From positions 1 to 40,567 of the forward strand of contig CACASS010000005.1 in the NCBI GenBank assembly GCA_902535275.1: 40,567 nt of DNA. Direction: 5' to 3'. The stretch's first letter is position 1. The number at the start of each line of letters is the position of its first letter. The notes under the pieces are model-generated. The model did not search any database and was not told where the DNA came from. It worked only from the letters and a program-made list of their open reading frames with translations. Of the stretch, positions 21,433-30,785 are shown piece by piece. Position numbers and translations under genes: made by a program. Source of the DNA: an uncultured Pelagibacteraceae bacterium (GTDB lineage Bacteria; Pseudomonadota; Alphaproteobacteria; Pelagibacterales; Pelagibacteraceae).

Positions 21433-22807
21433 TTTTAACTTTATTCCTTATAAACCAAAGACAAATTAGTGATGGTATCACCATTACTGTTGTTATTATG
21501 AAAAATGTACCCCAGTCTCCATTTAACCAATCTACTAGTGCACCTGATGAAGAGGCAAGGGTAGTTCTTCCAGCAGTTCCAATGGATGCTAATAATGCAT
21601 ATTGAGTTGCCGTATAGGTCCTATCTACTAATAAAGAAATAAAAGCAACAAATGCAACTGTTGCAAATGCAGCTGTTATATCATCAGCTATCACAGCTAT
21701 TGCAAATAATAATTCTGATTTACCTGTCCAGGCCAATAATGCAAAAAGTAAATTAGTTATAGCCATCAAACCTCCAGCAAAAAACATAGTTTTGACTGTT
21801 CCGGCTCTCATCGCCATTATACCACCTAATAAAGTGAAAACTACGGTTGTTATCCATCCTAATCCTTTAGAATAAATTGCTATTTGTCCTTTTGAAAATC
21901 CAATTTCTTTATAAAAAACAATAGACATACGTCCTAGAAATGCCTCACCTATTTTAAATAAAAACACAAATCCTAATATACCAACTGCAATTGCAAAACC
22001 ATTTTTCTTGAAAAAACTTATTATTGGTCCACCAATAGTTCCCGAAATGTAAGCAATAAAATTTGTTAAAACATTATTTGATCCAAGCTTGTTTATAATC
22101 ATTTGATCTGTTTCTTTTTGATTATTTTGTCTGCTATTATCAATTGGTTCATGAACAAACATCAAACAAATATTCATTAAAATAATTAAAATACCTAAAA
22201 CCAAAAAAGTAGCTTGCCAATAATCTGCTACTCCCATATTTTGAAAAAATTCGGCAGTAAATAATGCTACAACGCCTCCTAATTTATAACCAGTCCACCA
22301 ACCAACTACTGCCATAGCTGCTCCAGCTGCCATGGATTTTCCCTCATTTGCATCAATTTGTTCAATTCTTAACGCATCAACAGTTATATCTTGGGTTGCA
22401 GAAGCTATTGCAATTATTAATCCAACACTAATTAAAAGTGCTAAATTTTGTGTAGGATTTATAAAACTCCAAACTATCAAGCTGAGTAAAATGATTAATT
22501 GCATTAAGACAATCCAACCTCGTCTATGTCCTAATTTTTTTGTCAAAAGTGGAATTTGTATTCTATCAATTATTGGAGCCCATAAATAATTAAAGGCATA
22601 CACCCCAAATATTAATCCTGCCCAACCAATTGTTGATCTACTTAATCCTTCTTCCTTAAGCCAAAGACTTAAGCTACTTGCAATTAATACCCATGGAAAA
22701 CCACTTATTGCTCCTAGAAGCAATATTCTTAACATCCTTATATCTTTATAAACTAATAATGAGTCAACCCAGCTTTGTTTTGTTTCAGACATTAATATTT
22801 TCTCCAA
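21419..22807 (-). CDS. ampG: AmpG-family muropeptide transporter (MFS)
   Basis: Inner-membrane major facilitator protein of the AmpG type, which imports anhydro-muropeptides released during wall turnover. The 462 residues contain about twelve hydrophobic segments. Family-specific blocks near the N-terminus include LLLGAISGFPWVLIASSLSL, EEGLSRSTIGWAG and YLWAPIIDR, followed by LGHRRGWIVLMQ in the first cytoplasmic loop. It starts 16 bases inside trkH and overlaps the downstream NlpC/P60 gene. Other PAT-family transporters (for example acetyl-CoA or siderophore uptake types) share the fold, but the peptidase next door supports muropeptides. Confidence 0.87.
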   Translation of the reverse strand: MEKILMSETKQSWVDSLLVYKDIRMLRILLLGAISGFPWVLIASSLSLWLKEEGLSRSTIGWAGLIFGVYAFNYLWAPIIDRIQIPLLTKKLGHRRGWIVLMQLIILLSLIVWSFINPTQNLALLISVGLIIAIASATQDITVDALRIEQIDANEGKSMAAGAAMAVVGWWTGYKLGGVVALFTAEFFQNMGVADYWQATFLVLGILIILMNICLMFVHEPIDNSRQNNQKETDQMIINKLGSNNVLTNFIAYISGTIGGPIISFFKKNGFAIAVGILGFVFLFKIGEAFLGRMSIVFYKEIGFSKGQIAIYSKGLGWITTVVFTLLGGIMAMRAGTVKTMFFAGGLMAITNLLFALLAWTGKSELLFAIAVIADDITAAFATVAFVAFISLLVDRTYTATQYALLASIGTAGRTTLASSSGALVDWLNGDWGTFFIITTVMVIPSLICLWFIRNKVKIGAK

Positions 22808-24240
22808 AATGATGGAATAAACAATACTAATACAGCAAACAACTCTAATCTACCTAAAATCATCGCTAGGCTTAAAATCCATTTTGAAAAATCAGATAAA
22901 TTTGAAAAATTACCATTTGGACCAATAATATCACCTAAACCAGGTCCTACATTTGATATTGATGTTGCAGCAGCAGATATTGAAGTTGTTAAATCTAAAC
23001 CACTTGTTGATAAAAGAGCAGTTATAATAAAAAAAATTACAATATATAAAAATATAAAGGAAATAATTGATGCTAAAAACTTTTCATCAATATTATTATT
23101 TTCATATTTTACTTTAAATATACCTCTTGGATAAATTATTTTCTTTAGTTGCACAGAAACAAACTGGAATAAAATCTGTACCCTAAATATTTTAATCCCA
23201 CAAGCTGTTGAGCCTGCACACCCACCGATAAACATAAGAATAAGAAAATAGATTAATGGGAATTGACCCCAATCACTAAAGTTTTGAGTTACATAACCGG
23301 TTCCAGTTAAAATTGATATTACATTAAATGCAACTGACCTAATACTTGTATCAAAAAAACTTTGATTTTTTGTAAGTAGATATAGATACATTAAAAGAAT
23401 TGAAAAAAGGACAATCTTTATAAAAGTTTTAATTTGTGTATCGTTAAAAAATATTTTTTTGTCTCCATTTAAGTATTTGATATAGGCAATAAATGGAATG
23501 CTTCCTAAAATTATAAATATAATTGATGTAAATTCAATAAGTGAACTATCAAAATATCCAATAGACTCATTATAATTTGAAAAACCCCCTGTTGCAATTG
23601 TTGTCATTGAGTGAACTATGCTATCAAAAAAGTTCATTCCAAATATTTTATAAAACAATGCACATATAAAAGTTAATCCTGTGTATACCAAGATTAGTCT
23701 CAATGCTATTTCTTTTGATCTAGGTAAAATTTTTTCTGGGGTATCGCTTGTGGATATAATAAACAGCTGCATTCCACCAATATTCATAAGCGGCATTAAA
23801 GTAATTGCCATAACGATAATACCAATTCCACCTAACCATTGAAGCATTCCCCTCCAAAGTAATATACTTTTTGGAGTTTCATTTAAATTGGTGATTATAG
23901 TTGATCCAGTTGTAGTAATACCTGACATGCTCTCAAAAAAAGCGTCTGTAGCACTTAAATTTATCTCAGAAAATATAAATGGAAGTGAACCAAAAATAGC
24001 AATACTCAACCAAGATAATGCTGTTAAAAGAAATGCTTGTGGTAAGCTAATTTTTTTATCATGATCTAAATTTGATAGTAAAAAGAGAATTCCAAATATA
24101 ACAGTTATAATTCCAGAACTTATAAAACTAGAATCTAATTCATCATAAAAAAACTGCGCTAAAATTGGCGCAATCATCGATAAACCTAAAATAATTTGTA
24201 AAATTCCTAAGGTAAAAAAAACTGTTTTATAATTGGACAT
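22792..24240 (-). CDS. trkH: TrkH-type potassium uptake channel subunit
   Basis: Membrane subunit of a Trk/Ktr K+ uptake system. The 482 residues contain many transmembrane segments and the four P-loop regions of the family, seen as MSGITTTGSTI, MTTIATGGFSNYN, ILTGTGYVT and GGCAGSTACGIKIFR. It needs a cytoplasmic TrkA-like nucleotide-binding partner, which is not in this window. It is the first gene of trkH-ampG-nlpC and is divergent from lysK across 86 bases. Just upstream of the start, ATGTCCAAT occurs twice 13 bases apart; the upstream copy is out of frame, so 24240 is the start. Confidence 0.92.
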   Translation of the reverse strand: MSNYKTVFFTLGILQIILGLSMIAPILAQFFYDELDSSFISSGIITVIFGILFLLSNLDHDKKISLPQAFLLTALSWLSIAIFGSLPFIFSEINLSATDAFFESMSGITTTGSTIITNLNETPKSILLWRGMLQWLGGIGIIVMAITLMPLMNIGGMQLFIISTSDTPEKILPRSKEIALRLILVYTGLTFICALFYKIFGMNFFDSIVHSMTTIATGGFSNYNESIGYFDSSLIEFTSIIFIILGSIPFIAYIKYLNGDKKIFFNDTQIKTFIKIVLFSILLMYLYLLTKNQSFFDTSIRSVAFNVISILTGTGYVTQNFSDWGQFPLIYFLILMFIGGCAGSTACGIKIFRVQILFQFVSVQLKKIIYPRGIFKVKYENNNIDEKFLASIISFIFLYIVIFFIITALLSTSGLDLTTSISAAATSISNVGPGLGDIIGPNGNFSNLSDFSKWILSLAMILGRLELFAVLVLFIPSFWRKY

Positions 24241-24326
24241 TTTGATTGGACATTATTTTATGGTAAATAAATTTCAACTCTATAAGAATTATTAAAAACG
24301 TTATTTTATAAGCTGTTTAATTAAAA

Positions 24327-25895
24327 GTGATAGATAAAACCAACATAGATAAAACAAACGCTTGGCCCTTTGTTGAAGCTAAAAAGCTTCTAAGAGAGAG
24401 AAAAAAAAATATAGAAAATAAAGGAAAAATTATTTTACAAACAGGATACGGTCCTAGTGGTTTACCTCACATTGGTACTTTTGGTGAAGTGGCAAGAACT
24501 TCAATGATAGTTAATGCATTAAATCATTTATCTGACCTCCCTAAAGAAATAATTACTTTTTCTGATGATATGGATGGACTTAGAAAAGTTCCAGAAAATA
24601 TTCCCAATCCTGAAAAACTTGAAGAAAATCTTCATAAACCTTTAACTCAAGTTCCAGATCCTTTTGGAAAATTTAATAGTTTTGGTGAACACAATAATGA
24701 AATGTTAAAAAATTTTTTAGATAAATTTAAGTTTGAATACAGTTTTAAAAGTTCATCCGTTCTATATAAGTCTGGTTTTTTTAACGATACATTAAAATTA
24801 ATTTTAGAAAATTACGAAGGAATAATGAATATAATCATTCCTACTCTTGGTAAAGAGAGACAAAAAACATATTCTCCTTTTTTACCAATATGTCCAGATA
24901 CAGGGATTGTATTAGAGATACCAGTCTCAGAGATAGATACTAAAAATTCAAAAATAATTTTTGATAATAACGGCAAAAAACTAGAACAAAGTATTTTAGA
25001 TGGCAATTGTAAATTACAATGGAAAGTAGATTGGGCTATGAGATGGTATGCCCTTGATGTAGATTTTGAAATGTATGGAAAAGATTTAATTGAGAGTGCA
25101 ATTTTATCTACTAAAATCATAAAATTATTGGGCAAGTCAAATCCATCTGGCTTTGCATATGAGTTATTTCTAGATGAAAAAGGTGAAAAAATATCTAAGT
25201 CCAAAGGAAATGGTATAACAATCGATCAATGGTTAGAGTATGCATCACCTGAAAGTCTCTCCTTGTATATGTACCAGAATCCAAAGAGAGCAAAAAAACT
25301 ATTTAGAGAAGTAGTACCAAAGGCTGTCGATGAATATCTTGATTTTATTGAAAAAGGTAAAACTCAAAACGAACTACAAAAACTAATGAACCCTGTTTGG
25401 CATGTTCATAATTCAAAAATACCACAAGAAAATTCAATTATGTCCTTCTCAATGCTTTTAAATTTAGTTGAGACCAGTAATGCTGATAATAAAGAATTAC
25501 TTTGGAAGTTTGTAAAGAAATATAAGAAAGATATTAATGAGAATATGTATCCAATTTTTGACAAATTAATATCCTATGCAATTAAATATTTTAATGACGC
25601 TATAAAATCTAAAAAGATTTATAAAAAACCAAATGAAAGTGAAAAAATCGCTTTAGATGCTTTAGTAAACTCTTTAGATAACTGCGATGATGCAATGAAA
25701 CCAGAGGATATTCAGACTACTATTTATACAGTCGGCAAAGAGAATGGTTATAAAGAAAATTTGCGCGATTGGTTCAAGTTAATATATGAGGTAGTTTTTG
25801 GGGTAGAAAATGGACCACGATTTGGTTTTTTTATAAGCTTTTTTGGAGTTCAAGAAACTAAAGAATTAATAAAAAGTAAATTAGAAAATGTTTAA
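24327..25895 (+). CDS. lysK: Lysyl-tRNA synthetase, class I
   Basis: Charges tRNA-Lys. This is the class I (archaeal-type) enzyme, not the common bacterial class II LysS. The 522 residues contain the class I motifs HIGT (48-51, the HIGH site, in GYGPSGLPHIGTFGEVARTS) and KISKS in GEKISKSKGNG (about 286). The C-terminal helical anticodon-binding part is present. The GTG start at 24327 matches the family N-terminus; the divergent trkH lies 86 bases upstream. A TATAAG (24307-24312) is a possible -10, without a convincing -35. pyrD overlaps its end by eight bases. Class I LysRS is a known feature of Alphaproteobacteria. Confidence 0.96.
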   Translation: MIDKTNIDKTNAWPFVEAKKLLRERKKNIENKGKIILQTGYGPSGLPHIGTFGEVARTSMIVNALNHLSDLPKEIITFSDDMDGLRKVPENIPNPEKLEENLHKPLTQVPDPFGKFNSFGEHNNEMLKNFLDKFKFEYSFKSSSVLYKSGFFNDTLKLILENYEGIMNIIIPTLGKERQKTYSPFLPICPDTGIVLEIPVSEIDTKNSKIIFDNNGKKLEQSILDGNCKLQWKVDWAMRWYALDVDFEMYGKDLIESAILSTKIIKLLGKSNPSGFAYELFLDEKGEKISKSKGNGITIDQWLEYASPESLSLYMYQNPKRAKKLFREVVPKAVDEYLDFIEKGKTQNELQKLMNPVWHVHNSKIPQENSIMSFSMLLNLVETSNADNKELLWKFVKKYKKDINENMYPIFDKLISYAIKYFNDAIKSKKIYKKPNESEKIALDALVNSLDNCDDAMKPEDIQTTIYTVGKENGYKENLRDWFKLIYEVVFGVENGPRFGFFISFFGVQETKELIKSKLENV

Positions 25896-26928
25896 TATTT
25901 TAAGACCACTAATTTTTAAATTTAGCCCTGAAGTAGCCCATTCTTTAGCAATAAAAGCACTAAAATTAAATAATATTCCTTACTCAAAACCCAAAGATAA
26001 TCATATTTTAGAAACAACTTTTTGTGAAAAAAAATTATCTTCACCAATTGGTGTTGCTGCTGGGTTTGATAAAAATGCTGAAGTATATAATCCTCTGTTT
26101 AATCTTGGATTTGGTTTTGTCGAAGTAGGGACAATTACTCCAAAACCCCAATTTGGTAACCCCAAACCAAGAGTTTTTAGACTTGAAGAAGATGAAGCTC
26201 TTATAAATAGATTAGGTTTTAATAATTCTGGTTCAGAACGAATTAGTCAGACAATAAAGGAAAATAATAAAAAGGGTTTTTTAGGAATAAATATTGGACC
26301 AAATAAAGACTCCAAAGACAGAGTTGAGGATTATTTAATTTGTTTTCGTAAATTTTATAATTTAGCTGATTATATAACTATAAACATCTCCTCACCAAAT
26401 ACAGAAAATTTAAGAGACTTTCATAACCAAGATGAATTAAATTCATTAATTGATAAGCTAAAAAATGAAAAAAAAGAATTGAACTCAAACATTCCTCTTG
26501 CAATCAAAGTCTCACCTGATCTTAATGATGATCAAATCAATGAAGTATCTAAGATTATTATGGATCAAGAAATAGGAATTATTATTGTTTCCAATACCAC
26601 AGACAAGAATAGAAAAAATTTAAAAAATATAAATAAATTAGAAAAGGGTGGACTGTCAGGTAAACCAATTGAAAAGATTTCAAACGAGGCAATTTCTAAA
26701 TTTTATAAAATACTAAAAGATAAAACAAAAATAATAGGAGTGGGTGGTGTTAGTAATGGACAGGATGCTTTTGAAAAAATCATTTCTGGCGCAACACTCG
26801 TTCAATTATATACTGGAATGGTTTACAGAGGTCCTCGTATAGCTTCAAAAATAAGTGCAGAATTAATTGATTTATTAAAAAATAAGGGATTTAAAAATGT
26901 TTCAGAGGCCATTGGAACTAAAAATTAA
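25888..26928 (+). CDS. pyrD: Dihydroorotate dehydrogenase (quinone), class 2
   Basis: Oxidises dihydroorotate to orotate in pyrimidine synthesis, giving electrons to membrane quinone. The N-terminal helix region (FNILRPLIFKFSPEVAHSLA) is the membrane/quinone-associated extension that marks class 2. The FMN-binding barrel has AAGFDKNAE, GFVEVGTITPKPQFGNPKPR and FRLEEDEALINRLGFNN, then the INISSPNTENLRD block with the class 2 catalytic Ser, and IIGVGGVSNGQDA. The 346 residues are full length. It overlaps lysK by eight bases; rpmB follows with its own promoter. Confidence 0.96.
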   Translation: MFNILRPLIFKFSPEVAHSLAIKALKLNNIPYSKPKDNHILETTFCEKKLSSPIGVAAGFDKNAEVYNPLFNLGFGFVEVGTITPKPQFGNPKPRVFRLEEDEALINRLGFNNSGSERISQTIKENNKKGFLGINIGPNKDSKDRVEDYLICFRKFYNLADYITINISSPNTENLRDFHNQDELNSLIDKLKNEKKELNSNIPLAIKVSPDLNDDQINEVSKIIMDQEIGIIIVSNTTDKNRKNLKNINKLEKGGLSGKPIEKISNEAISKFYKILKDKTKIIGVGGVSNGQDAFEKIISGATLVQLYTGMVYRGPRIASKISAELIDLLKNKGFKNVSEAIGTKN

Positions 26929-26930
26929 TC

Positions 26931-26959
26931 TTGACGCGATAAGATTCAGATCTTATACA
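26931..26959 (+). promoter_or_regulatory. Promoter of rpmB with a very short leader
   Basis: -35 TTGACG (26931-26936) and -10 TATACA (26954-26959) have an ideal 17-base spacer, in the 43-base gap after pyrD. The predicted start is near 26966, only about six bases before the rpmB ATG, and no Shine-Dalgarno sequence lies between. Confidence 0.7.
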
Positions 26960-26971
26960 AGCTCATAATTT

Positions 26972-27253
26972 ATGTCTAAAAAATGTGAACTTACTGGAAA
27001 GATACCTCTCAAGGGTCATAACGTTAGTCATGCTAACAATAAGACTAAAAGAAGATTTCTGCCAAATCTAAAAAAAGTTAAGTTTAAAAGTGAACTACTT
27101 AAGAGAAGTTTAAGATTAACAGTCTCAAATGCTGGGGTTAGATCAGTTGATAAAAAAGGTAGTTTTGACCAATTTCTTATTTCAGCGAAGTCTAGAGATT
27201 TATCATTGAGGCTAAAAAAATTAAAAAAATCTTTAGTCAGTAAATCTGCATAA
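26972..27253 (+). CDS. rpmB: 50S ribosomal protein L28
   Basis: Large-subunit ribosomal protein. The 93 residues match alphaproteobacterial L28. Diagnostic parts are the N-terminal [20 protein letters not shown] and [12 protein letters not shown], then [16 protein letters not shown] in the middle. rpmB stands alone, without rpmG. It shares one base with the following transporter gene (TAATG), so a ribosomal-protein promoter also drives that transporter. Confidence 0.97.
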   Translation: MSKKCELTGKIPLKGHNVSHANNKTKRRFLPNLKKVKFKSELLKRSLRLTVSNAGVRSVDKKGSFDQFLISAKSRDLSLRLKKLKKSLVSKSA

Positions 27254-27801
27254 TGAATAAAGTATTTTTAACACTCTCATTTTTAATGGGATTGGTTGTC
27301 TTAGCATCTAATTATTTAGTACAATTTCCAATTCAATATTACGGTCTTCAAGAAATTCTTACATATGGAGCATTCAGTTATCCAGTAGCCTTTTTAATAA
27401 CTGATTTGGCAAATAGATCTTTTGGCAAATTAGTTGCTAGAAAAATTGTGTATATAGGATTTACAATAGGTATTTTATTTACATTAATTTTCTCGACAAA
27501 TTTTGCAGATTTAATCTCAGTAAGAATAGCAATTGGTTCAGGAACAGCATTTATTATTGCCCAACTACTGGATGTACAAATATTTGATCAATTAAGACAA
27601 AAAAAATGGTTTATTGCGCCACTTGCCTCTTCATTAATTGGTTCTACCGTTGATACATTTTTATTCTTTTCGATTTCATTTTATGGAACAGGAATACCTT
27701 GGGTGACACTGTCTTTAGGAGATTTAGCAGTAAAGATTTTTGTAGCTTTAGTAATGTTGATACCTTTTAGATTATTATTAGGTACTTTAAAAGCTGCTTA
27801 A
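27253..27801 (+). CDS. VUT-family transporter, probable queuosine precursor importer
   Basis: Inner-membrane protein of the YhhQ/VUT family, whose characterised members import queuosine precursors (preQ0/preQ1 or queuine) for tRNA modification. The 182 residues have about six hydrophobic segments. The family motif region is LTYGAFSYPVAFLITDLANR followed by SFGKLVARK. The later FIIAQLLDVQIFDQLRQKKW and STVDTFLFFSISF are typical. It is translationally coupled to rpmB. No queuosine biosynthesis gene is nearby, so the substrate is assigned only by family. The 3' end faces the agmatine deiminase gene with one base between them. Confidence 0.85.
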   Translation: MNKVFLTLSFLMGLVVLASNYLVQFPIQYYGLQEILTYGAFSYPVAFLITDLANRSFGKLVARKIVYIGFTIGILFTLIFSTNFADLISVRIAIGSGTAFIIAQLLDVQIFDQLRQKKWFIAPLASSLIGSTVDTFLFFSISFYGTGIPWVTLSLGDLAVKIFVALVMLIPFRLLLGTLKAA

Positions 27802-27802
27802 T

Positions 27803-28867
27803 TCAAATTTTTGGCTCTTGTTGCGTCATGCAATGAATAGCTCCAAAACCCCAAATTAAATCACTACAATCAATAGCAATAACTTCTCTATTTGTAAAAA
27901 ATTTTCTAAAAATTTTTATAACTTTTTTGTCTTCTTTCACATTAAATACTGGAACCAAGACAATTTTATTACTTATGAAAAAATTTAAATAACTTGCTGG
28001 GACACGAGTTTTGTCTATGACAACTGGGCTTGGCATAGGAATCTTTATAATTGTAAATTTTTTCCCATTTTCGTCGTAACTTTTACTTAATATTTTTAAA
28101 TTTTCTTTAAGAGCTTTATAATTTTTATCTGATCTATTATTTTCTACAGCTATCATAATCGTACTTTTTGAAACAAATCTTGCAATATCATCAATATGCC
28201 CGTGTGTGTCATCTCCAACAATTCCTCTATTAAGCCAAATAAAATTTTTTGCATTTAAATATTTTGAAAATAGATTTTCATAATCAATTTTTTTGAATCC
28301 TTTATTTCTTTCTTGTTTTCTACTTAATAAGCACTCCTTTGTAAGCAAGATGGAGCCTGATCCATTGTTGTCAAATGCACCTCCTTCCATCACTACTCTT
28401 ACAAATTTTTTTGAATTTACTTTTTTAGGCAGAATACTTTCAATATTTAAGTACCTACTAATATAATTATTGATTTTGTTATCATTTCTGAAATTTTTAT
28501 ATTTTGACCAGGCATTAAATTTAAAATCAAGCATGGTCTTTTTTCGATTTTTCTTGTTGACTAAAAATATTGGTCCAGAATCTCTTAGCCAAAGTCTGTC
28601 TGTCTTAAGTTTATGAAATTTAATTTTAGAAATATTACAACCTATTTTTTTTAAATATATTCTTGTGGTGTAAATGCTTTTGTAATTATTGACTAATAAA
28701 TCTATTCTTTGATCTTTTGTTAAATATTTTATTATTTTTCCAACTACATTTGGAATTTTTTCAAATAATCCAGGCCAATCATTTTTATTATGTGGCCATG
28801 CAATCCAAACTGATTTTTGAGGCTCCCATTCTGCTGGCATTCTAAATTCATCTTTTTTTTTACTCAT
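27803..28867 (-). CDS. aguA: Agmatine deiminase
   Basis: Hydrolyses agmatine to N-carbamoylputrescine and ammonia. It is a member of the guanidino-modifying (peptidyl-arginine-deiminase-like) superfamily. The 354 residues include MPAEWEPQKSVWIAWPHNK at the N-terminus, RDSGPIF, VMEGGAFDNNGSGSILLT with a catalytic acid, DDTHGHIDDIARF with the catalytic His, and the C-terminal nucleophile Cys346 in GFGAIHCMTQQEP. It is the last gene of the polyamine operon and overlaps aguB by eight bases, so substrate and product enzymes are linked. No arginine decarboxylase is visible, so the agmatine source is unknown. Confidence 0.94.
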   Translation of the reverse strand: MSKKKDEFRMPAEWEPQKSVWIAWPHNKNDWPGLFEKIPNVVGKIIKYLTKDQRIDLLVNNYKSIYTTRIYLKKIGCNISKIKFHKLKTDRLWLRDSGPIFLVNKKNRKKTMLDFKFNAWSKYKNFRNDNKINNYISRYLNIESILPKKVNSKKFVRVVMEGGAFDNNGSGSILLTKECLLSRKQERNKGFKKIDYENLFSKYLNAKNFIWLNRGIVGDDTHGHIDDIARFVSKSTIMIAVENNRSDKNYKALKENLKILSKSYDENGKKFTIIKIPMPSPVVIDKTRVPASYLNFFISNKIVLVPVFNVKEDKKVIKIFRKFFTNREVIAIDCSDLIWGFGAIHCMTQQEPKI

Positions 28868-29744
28868 CTTCAGGATTTTTGAGAATATCTTTATAAAATT
28901 CAGTTCTTCTATCTCTTAAAAAAGGCCAGTGTTGTCTAGCAGTGTCTATTTTTTTATAATCAACTTCACAAACTAAAATATCTTCTTTCTTATTTCCTGC
29001 TTTCGCAATTATTTTACCACTAGGGTCTATCACCATTGAATTACCCCAAAATTCAATTTTTTTTTTCCCTTTTTTTTCTACCCCAACTCTATTTATAGCA
29101 GCCACATAAGTTCCATTAGCAATAGCATGAGATTTTTGCATTGTAATCCAAGATTCTAATTGAGATTTTCCAAACTTTCTTTTTTCTTTTGGATGCCATC
29201 CAATAGCAGTAGGATAAAAAATTATTTGAGCTCCTTTTAAAGCTGTTAGTCTAGCTGCTTCGGGGAACCATTGATCCCAACATATAAGAGGACCTATCTT
29301 ACCAAATTTTGTCTTAACACTTTTAAATCCAAGGTCTCCAGGACTGAAATAAAATTTTTCATAATATCCTGGGTCATCAGGTATGTGCATCTTACGATAT
29401 TTAGACAAAATATTTCCATTTTCATTAATAATGATACTAGTGTTATGATAAAACCCAGATGTCTTTTTTTCAAACATCGTAATATTTAATACAACACCAA
29501 GCTCTTTTGCTAGATCGCAAAATATTCTAGAGGCTGTTCCTGGAATTTTTTCTGCTAATTTAAAGTTTGAATGGCTTTCTGTTTGGCAAAAATAATTAGT
29601 CAAAAACAGCTCAGGAAGACAAATTATCTTTGCTTTTTTTTTTGCAGCCTTTTTAATATTTTTTACAGCTAAATCAATATTAGATTGAATACTACCTAAA
29701 GATTTACTTTGTATTAAACCAATTTTGATTTTTTTGATCATCAA
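28860..29744 (-). CDS. aguB: N-carbamoylputrescine amidase
   Basis: Nitrilase-superfamily amidase that splits N-carbamoylputrescine to putrescine, CO2 and ammonia. The catalytic triad is clear: Glu45 in CLPELFLTNYF, Lys118 in YRKMHIPD, and Cys155 in GPLICWDQWFPEAAR. The 294 residues match AguB, and the C-terminal RQHWPFLRDRRTEFY is typical of the subfamily. It follows the deoxyhypusine-synthase-like gene without a gap and overlaps aguA, which supplies its substrate. The assignment rests on subfamily sequence and on the neighbour. Confidence 0.95.
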   Translation of the reverse strand: MMIKKIKIGLIQSKSLGSIQSNIDLAVKNIKKAAKKKAKIICLPELFLTNYFCQTESHSNFKLAEKIPGTASRIFCDLAKELGVVLNITMFEKKTSGFYHNTSIIINENGNILSKYRKMHIPDDPGYYEKFYFSPGDLGFKSVKTKFGKIGPLICWDQWFPEAARLTALKGAQIIFYPTAIGWHPKEKRKFGKSQLESWITMQKSHAIANGTYVAAINRVGVEKKGKKKIEFWGNSMVIDPSGKIIAKAGNKKEDILVCEVDYKKIDTARQHWPFLRDRRTEFYKDILKNPEDE

Positions 29745-30785
29745 TCAAAATATCTTGGAAAAATTTTTTCTATCTCTATTTTTCCATTCACCTTTATGAT
29801 AGGCGTCACTTGCTATTAAGGGTAATACACTTGTTGCTTCTGCAAAAACCATTTGCTCTTTGGTAATATCTACTTTGCCCCATGAGCTTGCTTCTTTTAA
29901 TGTTGAGCTACTGCACGCTCCATCTCTAGAATCAGCAACAGTTATTTGAATAGCATATTTATGCATCTCTACATCTTTACCCAAAAGTTCAGCACATATG
30001 ACAGTGTCTTGAATAAAATTTTTAGGTACTCCCCCTCCAATCATAAAAAGACCTGATCCTTTAGATTTAATTTTAATTTCAGTAAGTTCTCTAAACTCTC
30101 GTATTGAGTCGATTGTGATATGCTTTTTTGGATTTCTTTCTTGATGCATTACAAGCCCAAATCCTGCGCTTGAGTCGGTAAAAGCTGGACAGAAAATTGG
30201 AACATTGTTGTCATATGCAACCTCTATTAATGAATCTTTCTTCTTTGCGTTAGTTTTAAGATATTTGCCAATTTCTTTTATAAATTCTCTTGATGTATAA
30301 CTTTTAGGCTCTAATTGATCAGCAATTTCTCCAATAGTTTTATCACACATCTGAAGCTCTTCTTCATCAATATAAGTGTCATATATTCTATCAACGTAGT
30401 TATTTCTTAGCTCTGTATCATCTTGATATTGCGACCCTTGATAATGTTTAAAACCAAGTGCCTCAAAGAAATCCATATCAATAATTGAAGCTCCAGTTGC
30501 TACTATTGCATCTACCATATTATACTTAACTAAATCTCTATAAATATGCATACATCCTGCAGCAGACGTTGATCCTGCAAGTGTTAAAAAGATTGTGCAA
30601 TCTTTATCTTTTATCATTTCATTATAAATATTTGCTGCATTTGCAGTCTCTCTTGAAACGAAAGACATTTTTTTCATTGAAGAGACGATTTTTCTAGCAT
30701 CAAAAGAAGTTATATCAATATGCTCTACTTCTTTACTAAGTAAATCACTTTTTCTATTACTTGATTGGTTTTTATTGACTGACAT
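29745..30785 (-). CDS. Deoxyhypusine synthase-like protein (probable homospermidine synthase)
   Basis: Homologue of eukaryotic/archaeal deoxyhypusine synthase. Bacteria lack eIF5A, and bacterial homologues are thought to transfer an aminobutyl group to a free amine, giving homospermidine from putrescine. The 346 residues contain the NAD-binding stretches LAGSTSAAGCMHIY and VATGASIIDMDFFEALG, plus PIFCPAFTDSSAGFG. The lysine that carries the aminobutyl intermediate is retained (Lys304 in SSWGKV), so catalysis should be intact. It lies between the ornithine decarboxylase (one-base overlap) and aguB (no gap), both putrescine sources. The exact acceptor is inferred; transfer to agmatine or spermidine is possible. 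Confidence 0.85.
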   Translation of the reverse strand: MSVNKNQSSNRKSDLLSKEVEHIDITSFDARKIVSSMKKMSFVSRETANAANIYNEMIKDKDCTIFLTLAGSTSAAGCMHIYRDLVKYNMVDAIVATGASIIDMDFFEALGFKHYQGSQYQDDTELRNNYVDRIYDTYIDEEELQMCDKTIGEIADQLEPKSYTSREFIKEIGKYLKTNAKKKDSLIEVAYDNNVPIFCPAFTDSSAGFGLVMHQERNPKKHITIDSIREFRELTEIKIKSKGSGLFMIGGGVPKNFIQDTVICAELLGKDVEMHKYAIQITVADSRDGACSSSTLKEASSWGKVDITKEQMVFAEATSVLPLIASDAYHKGEWKNRDRKNFSKIF

